A stretch of DNA of 64,000 bases from Parasponia andersonii (GCA_002914805.1 JXTB01000142.1:12298-76297), one strand, 5' to 3'. Counted from the stretch's first letter, positions 11,660 through 22,680 are shown. The notes: generated by a model not told the origin, from the letters alone. Program-made: numbers and translations.

Positions 11660-12548
11660 NNNNNNNNNNNNNNNNNNNNNNNNNNNNNNNNNNNNNNNNN
11701 NNNNNNNNNNNNNNNNNNNNNNNNNNNNNNNNNNNNNNNNNNNNNNNNNNNNNNNNNNNNNNNNNNNNNNNNNNNNNNNNNNNNNNNNNNNNNNNNNNNN
11801 NNNNNNNNNNNNNNNNNNNNNNNNNNNNNNNNNNNNNNNNNNNNNNNNNNNNNNNNNNNNNNNNNNNNNNNNNNNNNNNNNNNNNNNNNNNNNNNNNNNN
11901 NNNNNNNNNNNNNNNNNNNNNNNNNNNNNNNNNNNNNNNNNNNNNNNNNNNNNNNNNNNNNNNNNNNNNNNNNNNNNNNNNNNNNNNNNNNNNNNNNNNN
12001 NNNNNNNNNNNNNNNNNNNNNNNNNNNNNNNNNNNNNNNNNNNNNNNNNNNNNNNNNNNNNNNNNNNNNNNNNNNNNNNNNNNNNNNNNNNNNNNNNNNN
12101 NNNNNNNNNNNNNNNNNNNNNNNNNNNNNNNNNNNNNNNNNNNNNNNNNNNNNNNNNNNNNNNNNNNNNNNNNNNNNNNNNNNNNNNNNNNNNNNNNNNN
12201 NNNNNNNNNNNNNNNNNNNNNNNNNNNNNNNNNNNNNNNNNNNNNNNNNNNNNNNNNNNNNNNNNNNNNNNNNNNNNNNNNNNNNNNNNNNNNNNNNNNN
12301 NNNNNNNNNNNNNNNNNNNNNNNNNNNNNNNNNNNNNNNNNNNNNNNNNNNNNNNNNNNNNNNNNNNNNNNNNNNNNNNNNNNNNNNNNNNNNNNNNNNN
12401 NNNNNNNNNNNNNNNNNNNNNNNNNNNNNNNNNNNNNNNNNNNNNNNNNNNNNNNNNNNNNNNNNNNNNNNNNNNNNNNNNNNNNNNNNNNNNNNNNNNN
12501 NNNNNNNNNNNNNNNNNNNNNNNNNNNNNNNNNNNNNNNNNNNNNNNN
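11660..12548. other. assembly gap, 889 N
   Basis: The gap interrupts the element between the 3' LTR and the accessory ORF. By comparison with 21534-22680 it should hold the LTR tip, polypurine tract, accessory-ORF promoter, leader intron and N-terminal codons. That is more than 889 bases, so the N count is probably only nominal. Confidence 0.95.
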
Positions 12549-14219
12549 ATATGGTAGGCTTGTATATTTTGTATCATAAATTAGGTTTAGAAACCCCTTC
12601 TCCTGAGGAATTCGCTTGGTTCTACCAAGTGAAGTCAAATCCGTCAGATTTCGGCTTCTTCCATGCGAGCAAGTGGTCGAATCAAGCCATAAAAACGATC
12701 TACGGGGTTCGCAACAGCATGGAAAAATGGAAAAATCCATTTTTCCATTTTGACTATGTAGCCAATGGCTTCTTCCAAAACCCCGGCAGGTAGTCTTCCA
12801 ATTTATTGTCTTGTTTGCATATTCATTCTTTATACTGATCGCATTCCAATGTCATCGTAGATAATAGGGATCGACCTGGACTCTCTAGTGATCAGCTCGC
12901 AAGAGTATATGCGATCAACGAGCTTCCAGTTGAAGAATTTAACTGAAAGGTTCTAGGCACATCGAAGAACCTAGTCGCTTGCGGTCTGATACCAAAGGGT
13001 GCCGCATTCCCAGACCCCCCGGTTACCTCATCCAGACCAGCGAGCTCGAAGAAGAAGCCCAGGAAGAAGACGGACTTAGGTGCCTCGTCCTCCAGGATCA
13101 GAAAAAGAAAGGCACTGGCCACACCACCTCGCTCAGAGCCCTCATCTCCAGAGACCATGTCCCCACCAGCTCCTCAACTAGCTCCACAGGAAGAAGGTAA
13201 TTGCACGCTCATTCTAATTACCTTTATATTTCGTTTTCTCGCCCACTAACACATTCTGTTGTACAGAGATGGTCATTGGAAGCAGTCTGCGAGCTCCTCC
13301 ATCAACTCTCGAGTCAGTAGCAAAAAGCAAAACACCCGAGAGTATGCCACCATCGAAAGGGAAAGAGAAGGTCGACTGCTCGAAGAAAAGGAAAGTCGCC
13401 TTCGAGGACGTCCTAGTGAGCTCGCCCCCTCCTCAACCATCTTAGCCAGCGAGCACTTCAGAACCTCCTACCGATGCTGCTACCTCTTCGGGACCGAACC
13501 TGGCGGATAAAGGCGACGAACTCTTCGCACTCCTTAACCAGCTACCAGAGAAGGCTGGAATGAGCGTAGCCTTCATCGACTGCTTCACGTCTGAAGAAGA
13601 TTGGGAGCGAATGAAGCGACGTTCCGCCAAGGTCGCTTTCGGATCTGCGATGAGGATGCTGGCCAATGTAAGCTTCTTAATTCTCACTTTTGATGTTGAC
13701 TTGGAGATTTTCATAATACTTTTATTATTTTTTTAGACTGCAGCTGCTGCTGTCCTGATGCACGATCCAGTTCTCGAATGTTTGGAGAAAGCTGAGAAGC
13801 TCGATGAAATAACTCAAGCATTCGAGAACTCGGAGAAGGCTTGGGAGGAGGAGAAAGCGAACTTCCTCTTAGAGAAGCAACAGATGCTCGAGGACCTGAG
13901 CAAGGAGAAACTCGCCAAGGATAATCTCGAGGAGAAAGTCAAAGAGCTTGAGAAGGTTATTTCAGAGTATCCAGACCGTATGAGAGAAGCGACCACCGAG
14001 GCAGTTCATAAAGCCATCGAAGAGTTCAAAGCGACCGAGGTCAAAGAACTCGAAGATAAGGCTAGTGAAATCGCCTCGTCGACCATCATTTTCAACATAT
14101 TCTGTGAGTATCTGGACTTTGACTTCTCCATCCTTGGCGTTGATGTGGTCGAGCTTGTGCAGAGCTGGAAGGAGGACACAAATAAAGCAGATGATGACGG
14201 TGCGAGCCCTTCCTCATGA
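12549..14219 (+). pseudogene. antisense accessory ORF of the Tat element (Transposase_28-like), 3' exons
   Basis: Four exons run against gag-pol: up to 12789, then 12868-13196, 13267-13667 and 13737-14219. All have GT-AG introns and a consistent frame. Exon 1 reads GLYILYHKLGLETPSPEEF then FYQVKSNPSDFGFF, a conserved block of the 'putative gypsy type transposon' domain proteins of plants. The middle exons are Ser/Pro/Lys-rich with basic clusters (KKKPRKK, KKRKV) resembling nuclear signals. The last exon is a Glu/Lys coiled coil (EKAEKLDEITQAFENSEKAW...) ending DFDFSILGVDVVELVQSW. Two in-frame stops (TGA 12944-12946, TAG 13443-13445) break it. AATAAA follows at 14287. Its N-terminus is in the gap, but an equivalent start is at 22502. 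The function of these proteins is unknown. Confidence 0.8.
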
Positions 14220-14964
14220 AGTGGTTTTTGTTTTTTTTTAGACAATGCGGGCTTTGTCCCCTCTCTGTATGGATGACCTTCTGTTTAATAAAAGTTTTCC
14301 TTCCTTATATGCTCCTGTAAAATTTTTCCTATATGCTCCTGCAAAATAGCGATAAGAAACGATAGTAATTTTAACCAAGTAGTCGATCACAAGTGATCGA
14401 TCAGTACGCTTTGAGCGATTTAAATCCGACTAACTTAAAATGAATTTTAAGCGTTAGGATGGGTTAGGTCGCTTAAGAAAACAGTTAATACGAGTGATGC
14501 AAACTCTAACTGTATTTCAAAAGTTCCATGTCAAAATAAATCATAGCAATATATCACTTCGAACAACGAACGTTATGCTTAGTTACTTTTCTGTTCGAGG
14601 AGGGAAACTGCGTAATACGACATGCTGAGGCATGAAGCGAGGAGAAAATCCTAGGATTTTAAGGAGATTCAGATACGTCGATGAAGTGATCAGAGACTTA
14701 GATACTTCGACGATCTAAAACCATGTCTCCTCTAAATGGACGTTTGCATAGTCCCTTAGGGAACAAGTAGGAGATAACTCTGATCTGATCCCACTGCCCC
14801 CCGAGTTTTATAGTGTCTGAAAACTGCTATAAAACTATAAATGAAGAATAGCCGAAGTAATATTGATGGTCGACGAATGACGAACAACGAATGACGATCA
14901 ACGAATGACGAACAATAAATATCTTTATTGATGAATAATGAAAACATCGAGATATTCATTAAAA
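14220..14964. other. convergent 3' region between accessory ORF and pol
   Basis: 745 bp lie between two facing 3' ends. A plus-strand AATAAA at 14287-14292 fits the accessory ORF. Three 14-bp units (cgaatgacgaacaa-type) lie at 14874-14915, just beyond the pol stop. No ORF is supported. Confidence 0.7.
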
Positions 14965-15910
14965 TTATTGATAATAACGACGAAGCTGTTCAGCATTCCA
15001 GGCATGCTCAATCTTTTGTCCATCGATGCGAGCTAAATGATATGTTCCAGGTCGAATGACATTATCAATAACATAAGGTCCTTCCCAAGAAGGACCGAAT
15101 ACACCAGCACCATGCTCTTTATTATTAGGTAGAACACGTCGAAGGACAAGATCTCCAACTTCAAAATGTCGACCCTTTACTCTGGAATTATAATATCGAG
15201 CAGTGCGCCGTTGGTATGATGCAATTCGGAGCTGAGATTGTTCACGTCGCTCTTCTAAAAGATCGAGTTCAACTCTCAGCAACACATCATTCTGTTTTTG
15301 CTCATAAACAGATCGCCGCAGGGAGCCCGCACCAATTTAAATAGGAATCATCGCTTCATATCCATAAGCCAAGGAGAATGGACTCTCTCCTGTAGTGGTT
15401 CGTTATATGGTACGATAGCCCATAATACTTCTGGAAGTACTTCTAGCCAAGCTCCTTTATGCTCCTCCAGCTTTGTCTTTATATTTTGCTTGAGAATTTT
15501 GTTTATCGCTTCGACCTGCCCATTGGCCTGTGGATGAACAACAGCGGAGAAGCTCTTTTTGATGCCCAAGTTATTGCAGAAATCACGGAAATCGTCACAA
15601 TCGAACTGCCTCCCATTATCAGAAATTATGGTATGCGGTATACCATAATGACAGATTATAGATTTATAAACGAAATCTATCATTTTCTTCGCGGAGATGG
15701 TACTCAAGGCTTCGGCTTCCGTCTATTTTGTAAAGGACCACCGCATACCTCAAACCACCTCGCGCTAAAGGAAGCATCCCGATAATATCAATTCCTCACA
15801 CAGCAAATAGCCATGGACTAGTCATTGAAGTTAAAGGTACATGTGGTTTTCTAGGAATGGTCGCAAATCGCTGACATTTATCGCATTTCCTAGCAAATTC
15901 CAATGTATCA
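14965..15910 (-). pseudogene. integrase of the Tat element, broken
   Basis: The core domain at 15707-15348 reads IPHTIISDNGRQFD with the second catalytic Asp, then HPQANGQVEAINKILK with the Glu of the DDE triad. The C-terminal part at 15285-14965 holds FEVGDLVLRR and a GPSWEGPYVI segment, the GPY/F-type chromatin-targeting module. The core is in one frame and the C-terminus in another, so at least one frameshift separates them near 15300-15350. The N-terminal zinc-binding and first-Asp region (about 15720-15910) is further broken. It would insert the cDNA if intact. Confidence 0.85.
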
Positions 15911-16700
15911 TTCTTCATAGTTGGCCAAAAGTACCCCTGTCGAAAAATCTTATTCGCGAGCACTTGCCCCCCAGAATGATTCCCACATATTCCTTCGTGG
16001 ATTTCCTCATAATGTAGTGCGCTTTTTGATCAGTGACGCACAATAATAATGGCGAGCTGAAACTCCTTCGATAAAGTTGCTCATCCTGGATGATATAGCG
16101 AGCCACTTTCATGCGAAGCCGCCTTGCATCGTCTTTATCTTCAGGGAGATCGCCGCTTTGTATATATCGGATTATGGGGTCCATCCACGATGGTTCCTCA
16201 TTGACTGGCATAATCACTTGGGGTTCGACCTCGATGCTCGGTGAGATAAGAAATTCAACGGGAACTACTTTCAATAACTCTGCATCCTTTGTTGAAGCGA
16301 GCTTAGCGAGTGCATCTGCCCGAGTGTTTTTAATACGAGGAAGAAGTTGTATGTCATACGTGCTGAACATTAAGAATAGCTGCTGTACCTTCTTCAAATA
16401 GGCCATCATTCTCTCTCCTCTCGCATGATAATCACCCTTAACCTGACAGACGACCAGCTGAGAGTTGCTATATACTTCGATTGCTTCGACCTTCATTTCA
16501 TGTACGAGCTTTAGGCCAGCTATCAGTGCTTCGTATTCGGCTTCATTATTTGAAGCGAAGCGAATAATGAATATTATGCCCTTCAGGACTGATTAAAACT
16601 ATGCCCGCACCTGCTCCATTCTCATTTGATGACTCGTCCACATAAAGCTTCCACAATTTTGACATATCTGAAGCAGGTTTCTCGAGTGCCTCCATAGGAA
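15911..16700 (-). pseudogene. second RNase H domain of Tat pol, broken
   Basis: Translation from about 16660 gives WKLYVDESS then [13 protein letters not shown]. After a frame change near 16560 come [13 protein letters not shown], the VYSNSQLVV block and the [12 protein letters not shown] motif. This is a complete extra RNase H fold downstream of the gypsy RNase H. Such a second, archaeal-type RNase H is the mark of the Tat lineage. The part after it (about 16290-15915) is the linker into integrase ([15 protein letters not shown]). The frame change and later frame mismatch disable it. Confidence 0.8.
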
Positions 16701-16767
16701 GATTGACGTCGTATATAAATTCTGCGATAAAATCTGCGAGAGCTTGCCCCTTTATAGCAGTGCGAGG

Positions 16768-17990
16768 TTAAAAATTGATATCAAATTGACTCAATTCAAC
16801 AGCCCACTTAAGCAGCCACCCTGACGTCTCAGGTTTCTGTAAGACCTGTCTCAACGGGAAATTCGTGAAAACTCGAATGGAATGAGCATGGAAGTAAGGT
16901 CGAAGCTTTCTTGATGCAATGACGAGTGCCAGCACCAATTTTTCCATCTCTGGATACCTGGTTTCAGCGTCAAGTAATCTCTTGCTCACATAATACACAG
17001 GTCGCTGAATTTTTGACTCCTCGCGAATTAATGCGGCACTCGTCGCATACTTAGAAACAGCGAGATATAGGTACAATTCTTCTCCCGGATTAGGCTTCGA
17101 CAAGAGTGGAGGGGAACCCAAGTGTTTTTTCAACTCCTGGAACACCTGCTCGCACTTCTCCGTCCACTCGAACCTTTTTGATCCCTTCAACACCTCAAAG
17201 AAAGGTTGACATTTATCGGTTGATCTGGATACAAACCGACTAAGAGCAGCTACCCTTCCTGCTAAGCTTTGTACATCTTTGGGTTTACGAGGAGACTGCA
17301 TATCAATCAATGCTTGTATTTTCTGAGGATTTGCTTCGATCCCTCGCTGGTTGACCATAAAACCCAGAAATTTTCCAGATCCCACTCCAAATGCACACTT
17401 CTGGGGATTCAGCTTCATCTGGTATCTCCGGAGGATTTTGAACATCTCATCAAGGTTTTTGATGTGATCTTCAGCCTTCTCCGACTTAACCAACATATCA
17501 TCTACGTATACCTCCATTGTCTTGCCAATTTGTTTTGCAAACATCATATTGACAAGATGTTGGTAGGTCACTCCTGCATTGATAAGTCCGAAGGGCATCT
17601 TTTTATAGCAGTATAACCCTCGATCAGTGATGAACGAGGTGTGTTCTTCATCCAGCTCGTACATGGAGATTTGATTGTATCCTGAATACGCATCCATGAA
17701 GCTTAAAAATTCATGCCCCGACGTCGCATCTACAAGTTGATCAATTCTTGGAAGAGGGAAGCTGTCTTTAGGACATGCCTTGTTAAGATCGATAAAGTCA
17801 ATACAAGTTCTTCACTTCCCATTAGGTTTTTTCACCAAGACCGGATTTGCAAGCTAGTCAGGGTAAAAAGATTCTTTTATGAACCTAATCTCAAGCAATT
17901 TCTCCACCTCTTCCTTTAGTGCGACGTAACGTTCTGGATTCATGGCCCTTCTCTTTTGTCGCACAGGCTTTTTTGACGGATCTATTTTGA
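16768..17990 (-). pseudogene. reverse transcriptase and gypsy RNase H of the Tat element
   Basis: From 17990 downward the frame reads RYVALKEEVEKLLE, then NPVLVKKPNGK. It then runs through KACPKDSFPLPRIDQLVDA into MDAYSGYNQI (17697). The catalytic box YVDDML follows, then LAGRVAALSRFVSRS and the RNase H part (YYVSKRLLDAETRYPEMEK). Two stops interrupt the N-terminal part: a TAG before LANPV and a TGA after KPNGK. The rest is open to 16768. It is in the same frame as gag. Confidence 0.9.
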
Positions 17991-18039
17991 GGCGGTGGGA
18001 TATGATCCTTGAATCAATCTCTACCATATCCGAATGCTG

Positions 18040-19113
18040 TCATGCAAAAACATCCAAATTAGTCCTCAGAAAAGCGATCAATGAAGCTCGCACAGGTCCG
18101 TGAACCTCCGTACCAATCTTCAAAGTCCTGGAAGACAAATCGAATGATATATATTCCAGGTCTTCCACGGGTCCAATTCTGACTTCGTCGATTTCTCGAG
18201 GATAGAAGTCTTCACTAGTCGTTTCGATTGACGCTTTTACTGGCGATTCGACTGACGCTTTGCCTGCTGCTTCAGCTGTTGTTTTATCCGCGGCCACGAC
18301 TGACGCTTCATCTGCGACTACGATTGACGCTTGATCCGCTACCACGATTGACGCTTGATCCGCTGCCACGATTGACGCTTCATCTGCTGCCACGATTGAC
18401 ACTTCATCTGCTGCTGCAACCGACACTCCGATCGCTTCCACTGGCAGGTGGACCATCATCGTGCGGGACATCGCATCTTTTGCTGCGAGTTTCAGCGAGT
18501 TGTTGTAGTAAGTCCTCGCATCATACTGGTTTCCTCGCACCTCGCCTACACCATGTTGGGTTGGCAACTTCATCGTTAGATGATAGATCGAGGTGATAGC
18601 TCGAAATTCCCTTAACGTTGGTCTTCCTAGGACAGCATTAAAGGCAGATGGGCAATCTACTACCAAAAACTGGGTCATTATTGATGAAACTCTCGGAAAG
18701 GTCCCAATGCTAACCATCAGTTCAATCATGCCCATAGGCATCAGGCTGTCTCCAGTAAAACCATAGAGCGGAGCGGCGGCAGGCTTCAGGTCGCACTCAT
18801 TTAATCCCATCTTCTTGAAGGCATCGAAGTACAGGATATCCACAGCACTTCCGTTGTCGACCAATACTCGCCACAACTGTGTGCTTCCACAGTTAATTTT
18901 TACGACCAGCGCGTCGTTATGCGGATAATGGACTTCCCTTGCATCTTGCTCTGTGAAGGTAATATCCATTTCCAGTACTCGCTGAAGCTTGCGTGGTCGC
19001 TGATCAAGGTGCATGATGTTGGTCAACGGCTGCTGTCGAGCTTCTCGTGCGTATCTATCCTGTGCTCGCTTGGAATCTCCTCCAACATGCGGCCCTCCAA
19101 AAATAGTTCGCAC
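18040..19113 (-). pseudogene. aspartic protease and repeat linker of the Tat element
   Basis: The retroviral-type protease signature is VLVDNGSAVDIL, with the second conserved block VLGRPTLREF. Between the protease and RT is a run of eight-residue repeats of the type VAADEASI/VVADQASI (24 bp each, about 18230-18430). It ends in DFYPREIDEVRIGP, the usual lead-in to RT. The frame is shared with gag upstream, with stops between 19114 and 19252. Cleavage of the polyprotein would be its role if intact. Confidence 0.85.
18230..18430. repeat. 24-bp coding repeats (acidic octapeptide) in pol
   Basis: The plus strand repeats gattgacgcttgatccgct-type units of 24 bp about six to eight times with drift. 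Read on the minus strand these give ADEASIVA-like octapeptides between protease and reverse transcriptase. Confidence 0.9.
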
Positions 19114-19251
19114 CTCACGTTGAATTTCTGGAGGTCGTTGTTGGTCTTTTTCTCGCCTTTCATCGCTCTGCCTGGTATACTACCGCAATCGTCCCTACTT
19201 ATTAGGGTCGCGCTTTGCCCTGTCTCGCTTCATCGGTCCCGGTTGACGGTA

Positions 19252-20832
19252 TCACTCCTTTTGGTTTGTGACCGCATAGATATGATCTATGGGAGCGTTT
19301 AACTCGGTATGATTGTTAAATCTCATGGGAGCTTTTGAAGTCTCCTGCCTTTTAGGCCTAGGCTGATTCTCATTGGCCTGTTCATTATTCCTCTTGTTTT
19401 TCTTATTGCTACTATTATCGGTGATGACCGCAACCTTTGCTGCATCTGTCTTTCCTCCTTTTTTGGTCTTTTGAAGATTCTCACGTGAAGACTCTAACCT
19501 TAGATGTCGACCGACTTTTCGGTAGAAGTCTTCGAGAGTTCTACATTCTCGTTCAAGCAATTCCTCCCAGAGTTTTATTTCTGGTCGCACCCCAGCCATC
19601 ATAAGAGTAAGAACTCCTCCTTCAGGGGGGTTGTTGACCTTTGCTAGCTCTATGGTGAATCGATTGAGATAAGACCGTAGAGTCTCCTCTGGACCTTGTC
19701 GGATTGCGGACAAACTGACAAGCGGAACAGTGAAATTCTTCGCGGCCTGAAATTATCTTAAGAACGCCGTCTGTAGTTGTTACCAGGATGAAATCGAACC
19801 GGGTTTGAGTCCTCGGAACCACTTCTTTGCCGCTCCTGAGAGTGTTACAGCGAAACATCTGCAGCATGCATGATCACTAACCCGATGAAGTTCCATGCTG
19901 AAGTGATCCATATGGTCCTGTGGATCAGTCTTTCCATCAAAAGTATTGATGGTGGGAAGTCTGAATCCGGTGGGAAGGGCTGCAGCTCGAACCTCCTCAC
20001 TGAATGGCGACTGGCGATACCCATCAGTGAGCTCATCATCCCATCCAGCAAGTGCATCTAATGCGATCCTTAAATTGTGAACGTCGACGTTCAGAGGGAA
20101 AGCATCATTCCTTGCTGGTGGTATAAGCGACCTTTGTTCGTTATCCTGTTTCGCAGCGGGCTGGTCTGGTAGAGTCTTCTGCGACCTATGAGAGGAATCC
20201 AGTGGCATAGTGCGACGAGACCGGCTGTGGTCGCTATGATGCGATACAGATCGATCATGACCACGTCGTCGCTGCAAGTACTGTCTTAGGTCTGCAGGAT
20301 CTTGTCTTGACTCCCTGCTGATTCTTTCGAAGACACTTCTCGACGATCATCCCTGTTCACTACTCAAGCGATCCTGGTTGTTAGTGGATTTGCGAGAAGG
20401 TTGTGTATAATCACGGTTCGTACTTGAACTCTCCGTACGAGATTCTAGAGGCAAGTCTGTGACCTTGCCTTTCCCTTTGGAGATACGTTCTTCATGACGC
20501 TCCTGCTGAGTTCTTGGCTGGTCGCATCTTCTCGTCTCGAGAATCTGTATTCCCTTCTTAGGTAATTGAGCAGGACGTTCTTTGGAACGTTCATGTTGTG
20601 GTGGAGTCACCATCTGCCCTTCAGCAAGTCGTCGCAGAGTGTCATTGATCTGGTTAGTGACTTGCTGAAGGTTCACGAGTATTTCCTCCATACGATCCTG
20701 TCTCTGGGATAGGTTCTCTATTGCCGTCATAGTAGGCTGATCCGGAGCGGGATCTGCCTGTGTAGCAGCGGTACTTTGAGGTTGATTTTGGCTAGTCCCG
20801 GTGACTCTGGTAGTGTTTCTGGTGTTTGCCAT
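19252..20832 (-). pseudogene. gag of the Tat element, interrupted by stops
   Basis: The ATG at 20832 follows a 61-nt leader after the LTR. The N-terminal part is polar with a heptad-like stretch (NLSQRQDRMEEILVNLQQV), then a long Arg/Ser/Gln-rich region. The conserved gag core reads FDGKTDPQDHMDHF, then AAKKWFRGL, then EETLRSYLNRF. It ends in a basic region. Stops at 20347-20349, 19780-19782 and near 19753 interrupt the same frame. I see no CCHC zinc knuckle, as is usual for this lineage. Gag and the protease-RT part of pol share one frame. Confidence 0.87.
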
Positions 20833-20875
20833 TATCGAAAAGGTAGAATTTGATAAATATTTCTACTGGAATAGC

Positions 20876-20893
20876 CCTCCTTCTAGCACCAAT
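20876..20893 (-). other. candidate primer-binding site
   Basis: Directly after the LTR end (CCATCAACA) the minus strand reads attggtgctagaaggagg. This is the expected place for a tRNA primer-binding site. I do not assign the tRNA. Confidence 0.55.
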
Positions 20894-21541
20894 TGTTGAT
20901 GGAGGTTTTATCAACAATAAGTTTAGAAAAGTCAAGAGATGTGGCTTGTGTGAATTGACATAGTAATCAAAGCAAATAAGGAGAGAGGGATTTATAGTGG
21001 TTCAGTCCCGAAAAAGATGAGCCTACGACCACTATTTTCTCACTATTTTATGAATAATAATGAACACTCAAGGTTATAATCTTGTCTAGAAATCGGAAAG
21101 ACTGAAAAGCTATTGAAGAATACTAAAGACTTAGACTACTCAAAGCTTAGAATACTCTAAACTTTGAGTTTTTTCTGACTTGATTTCTTTTTCGGAACAT
21201 AGAGTCCCCTTTATATAGATAAAGGTAACCTTATGTCCCTAGGATCCTTATATCTCTAGGATCCTAATTGTATAAACGGGTAACTATACAATTGGGTAAC
21301 ATAAATTAAGTAACAATATAATTAGATAACTATTCAACACGAACAACTACTTGATCACAAATAGGATACTTCAGTTTCCCTTTCCTTGTAGGTTTCTTTT
21401 TCCCTGTAGGTTTCCTGTTTGACAAGGCAAACTGCTCAGAGGAGGTCGCATATAACCTTCACGGAGGAGGTCGCATATAATCCTTACGGAGGAGGTCGCA
21501 TATAATCCTTATGCGACCTTAGGATTTTAGACCGCAAAACA
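20894..21541 (-). repeat. complete LTR of the Tat element (648 bp)
   Basis: On the plus strand it runs TGTTGATGG...GCAAAACA; on the minus strand TGTTTTGC...CATCAACA, so it has TG..CA ends. A minus-strand TATA box (TATATAAA) lies at 21217-21210 and is the likely gag-pol promoter. The LTR is unusual in having a primer-binding site on its low side and a polypurine tract on its high side. Confidence 0.93.
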
Positions 21542-21555
21542 ATTGCCCCCCAGCT
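21542..21555 (-). other. polypurine tract
   Basis: The minus strand reads agctggggggcaat immediately before an LTR start, the normal place for second-strand priming beside a 3' LTR. Here it abuts the LTR that also serves gag-pol as 5' LTR. Confidence 0.75.
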
Positions 21556-21907
21556 CCATTAGTTCTTTAGGACGAAATGGAGCTTCCAATTACCGTGCGA
21601 CCTTGTGATGTCATAACTTAAAACTTGTGGTCTGAGTAATCGAAGATCCGTCAGATTCAAAATCTCATCTCTCAAGATCACGCGTATCTTCTTTTTTCTG
21701 TCAGAACGGAACACGTGTAGCTTATGTAGCTAAGAGCGAAATTCGAGGAAGCCTGATTGATACCAACCGTCACTTTTAAAATCAAATCTTTTCAAATTTT
21801 AAACAATCCTGACTTTTCGGATAGACTCAAATCCCGCGCAATCCTTAGCCTTTAGATTTAAAATTCAAATTCTCTGATCTACGGCTACGATCTAACGGTT
21901 CCTAGGT

Positions 21908-21915
21908 TATAAATA
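21908..21915 (+). promoter_or_regulatory. TATA box of the antisense accessory ORF
   Basis: TATAAATA on the plus strand is followed 30-60 bp later by a CT-rich leader (tttcatttcactctctcag). A probable leader intron ends in ttcttttcag at 22501, directly before the ATG at 22502. This is the layout of an ordinary plant promoter with a 5' UTR intron. Confidence 0.55.
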
Positions 21916-22286
21916 TCAGAAATCATCTGTTTCATTTCACTCTCTCAGAAAACTTCAGAAATCCTCAGAACCCTAGCGCCGTTCTACCTCCCAGATCGCT
22001 CCAATCACCGCTTCTTCTCCGACAAAGTTTCGAATCGACTCAACTTCCTCTCTTGAAGAAAGATCAATGTCTTCTCTTATTTCTTTCATTCTTGAAAACA
22101 ACTTCAATCTGGGAATAAACTCATTTCACCGAAGTGAAATAAGAAATTTGTTCCTCTTATACTCTTTTTTTTTTTCTTCAGTCCGTAGAGAAAAATTATT
22201 AGATATCACTTAGAAATGATCCTATGAAAAGAATTTCTAGAGTCTGATACTCTAATTTATTCTTGCTGAACCGACGGTTCATTTAC

Positions 22287-22378
22287 TGATGAACTGCTCG
22301 AGCACCTTCTGATGAACTGCTCGAACACTTTCTGACGAACTGCTCGAACACTTTCTGACAAACTGCTCGAACACTTCT
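22287..22378. repeat. 4 x 23-bp minisatellite in the leader intron
   Basis: Units at 22287-22309, 22310-22332, 22333-22355 and 22356-22378 share gaactgctcgaacac. A broken fifth unit follows. They lie between the TATA box and the ATG of the accessory ORF. Confidence 0.92.
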
Positions 22379-22501
22379 TGATGAACCCGTAGACCATTTA
22401 GGATTAAACTCGTTTGTTTAATATAATTTTTAGGATAAATACCTAGAATGTTAGCATAGTAGAAATCCTCAATATCTGAATCCCTGCGTATTTCTTTTCA
22501 G

Positions 22502-22680
22502 ATGTCTAGTAGTAAGGAACTATTTAGGGAAGGAAATGCATTTTCTGGGGAATCCAACTCAAGTGTTAGTTCTATTAACCTTGAGGATTATCTCGAGCCC
22601 GAACCCGAGATAGAAATAACTGGGGCAAGACAAAGTAGTCCTCGAATAGGCGATCTTCCCCAGGATCAATGGCCCAGACA
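22502..22680 (+). CDS. N-terminus of the Tat accessory ORF, cut at an N
   Basis: The ATG directly after a splice-acceptor-like ttcttttcag opens a 60-codon frame: MSSSKELF..., a Ser-rich stretch, then acidic EDYLEPEPEIEI and DLPQDQWPR. It stops at N 22681, where LTR sequence begins abruptly. This is the kind of start expected for the Transposase_28-like ORF whose later exons lie at 12549-14219. About 70-110 codons would be missing between the two (inference). Confidence 0.6.
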
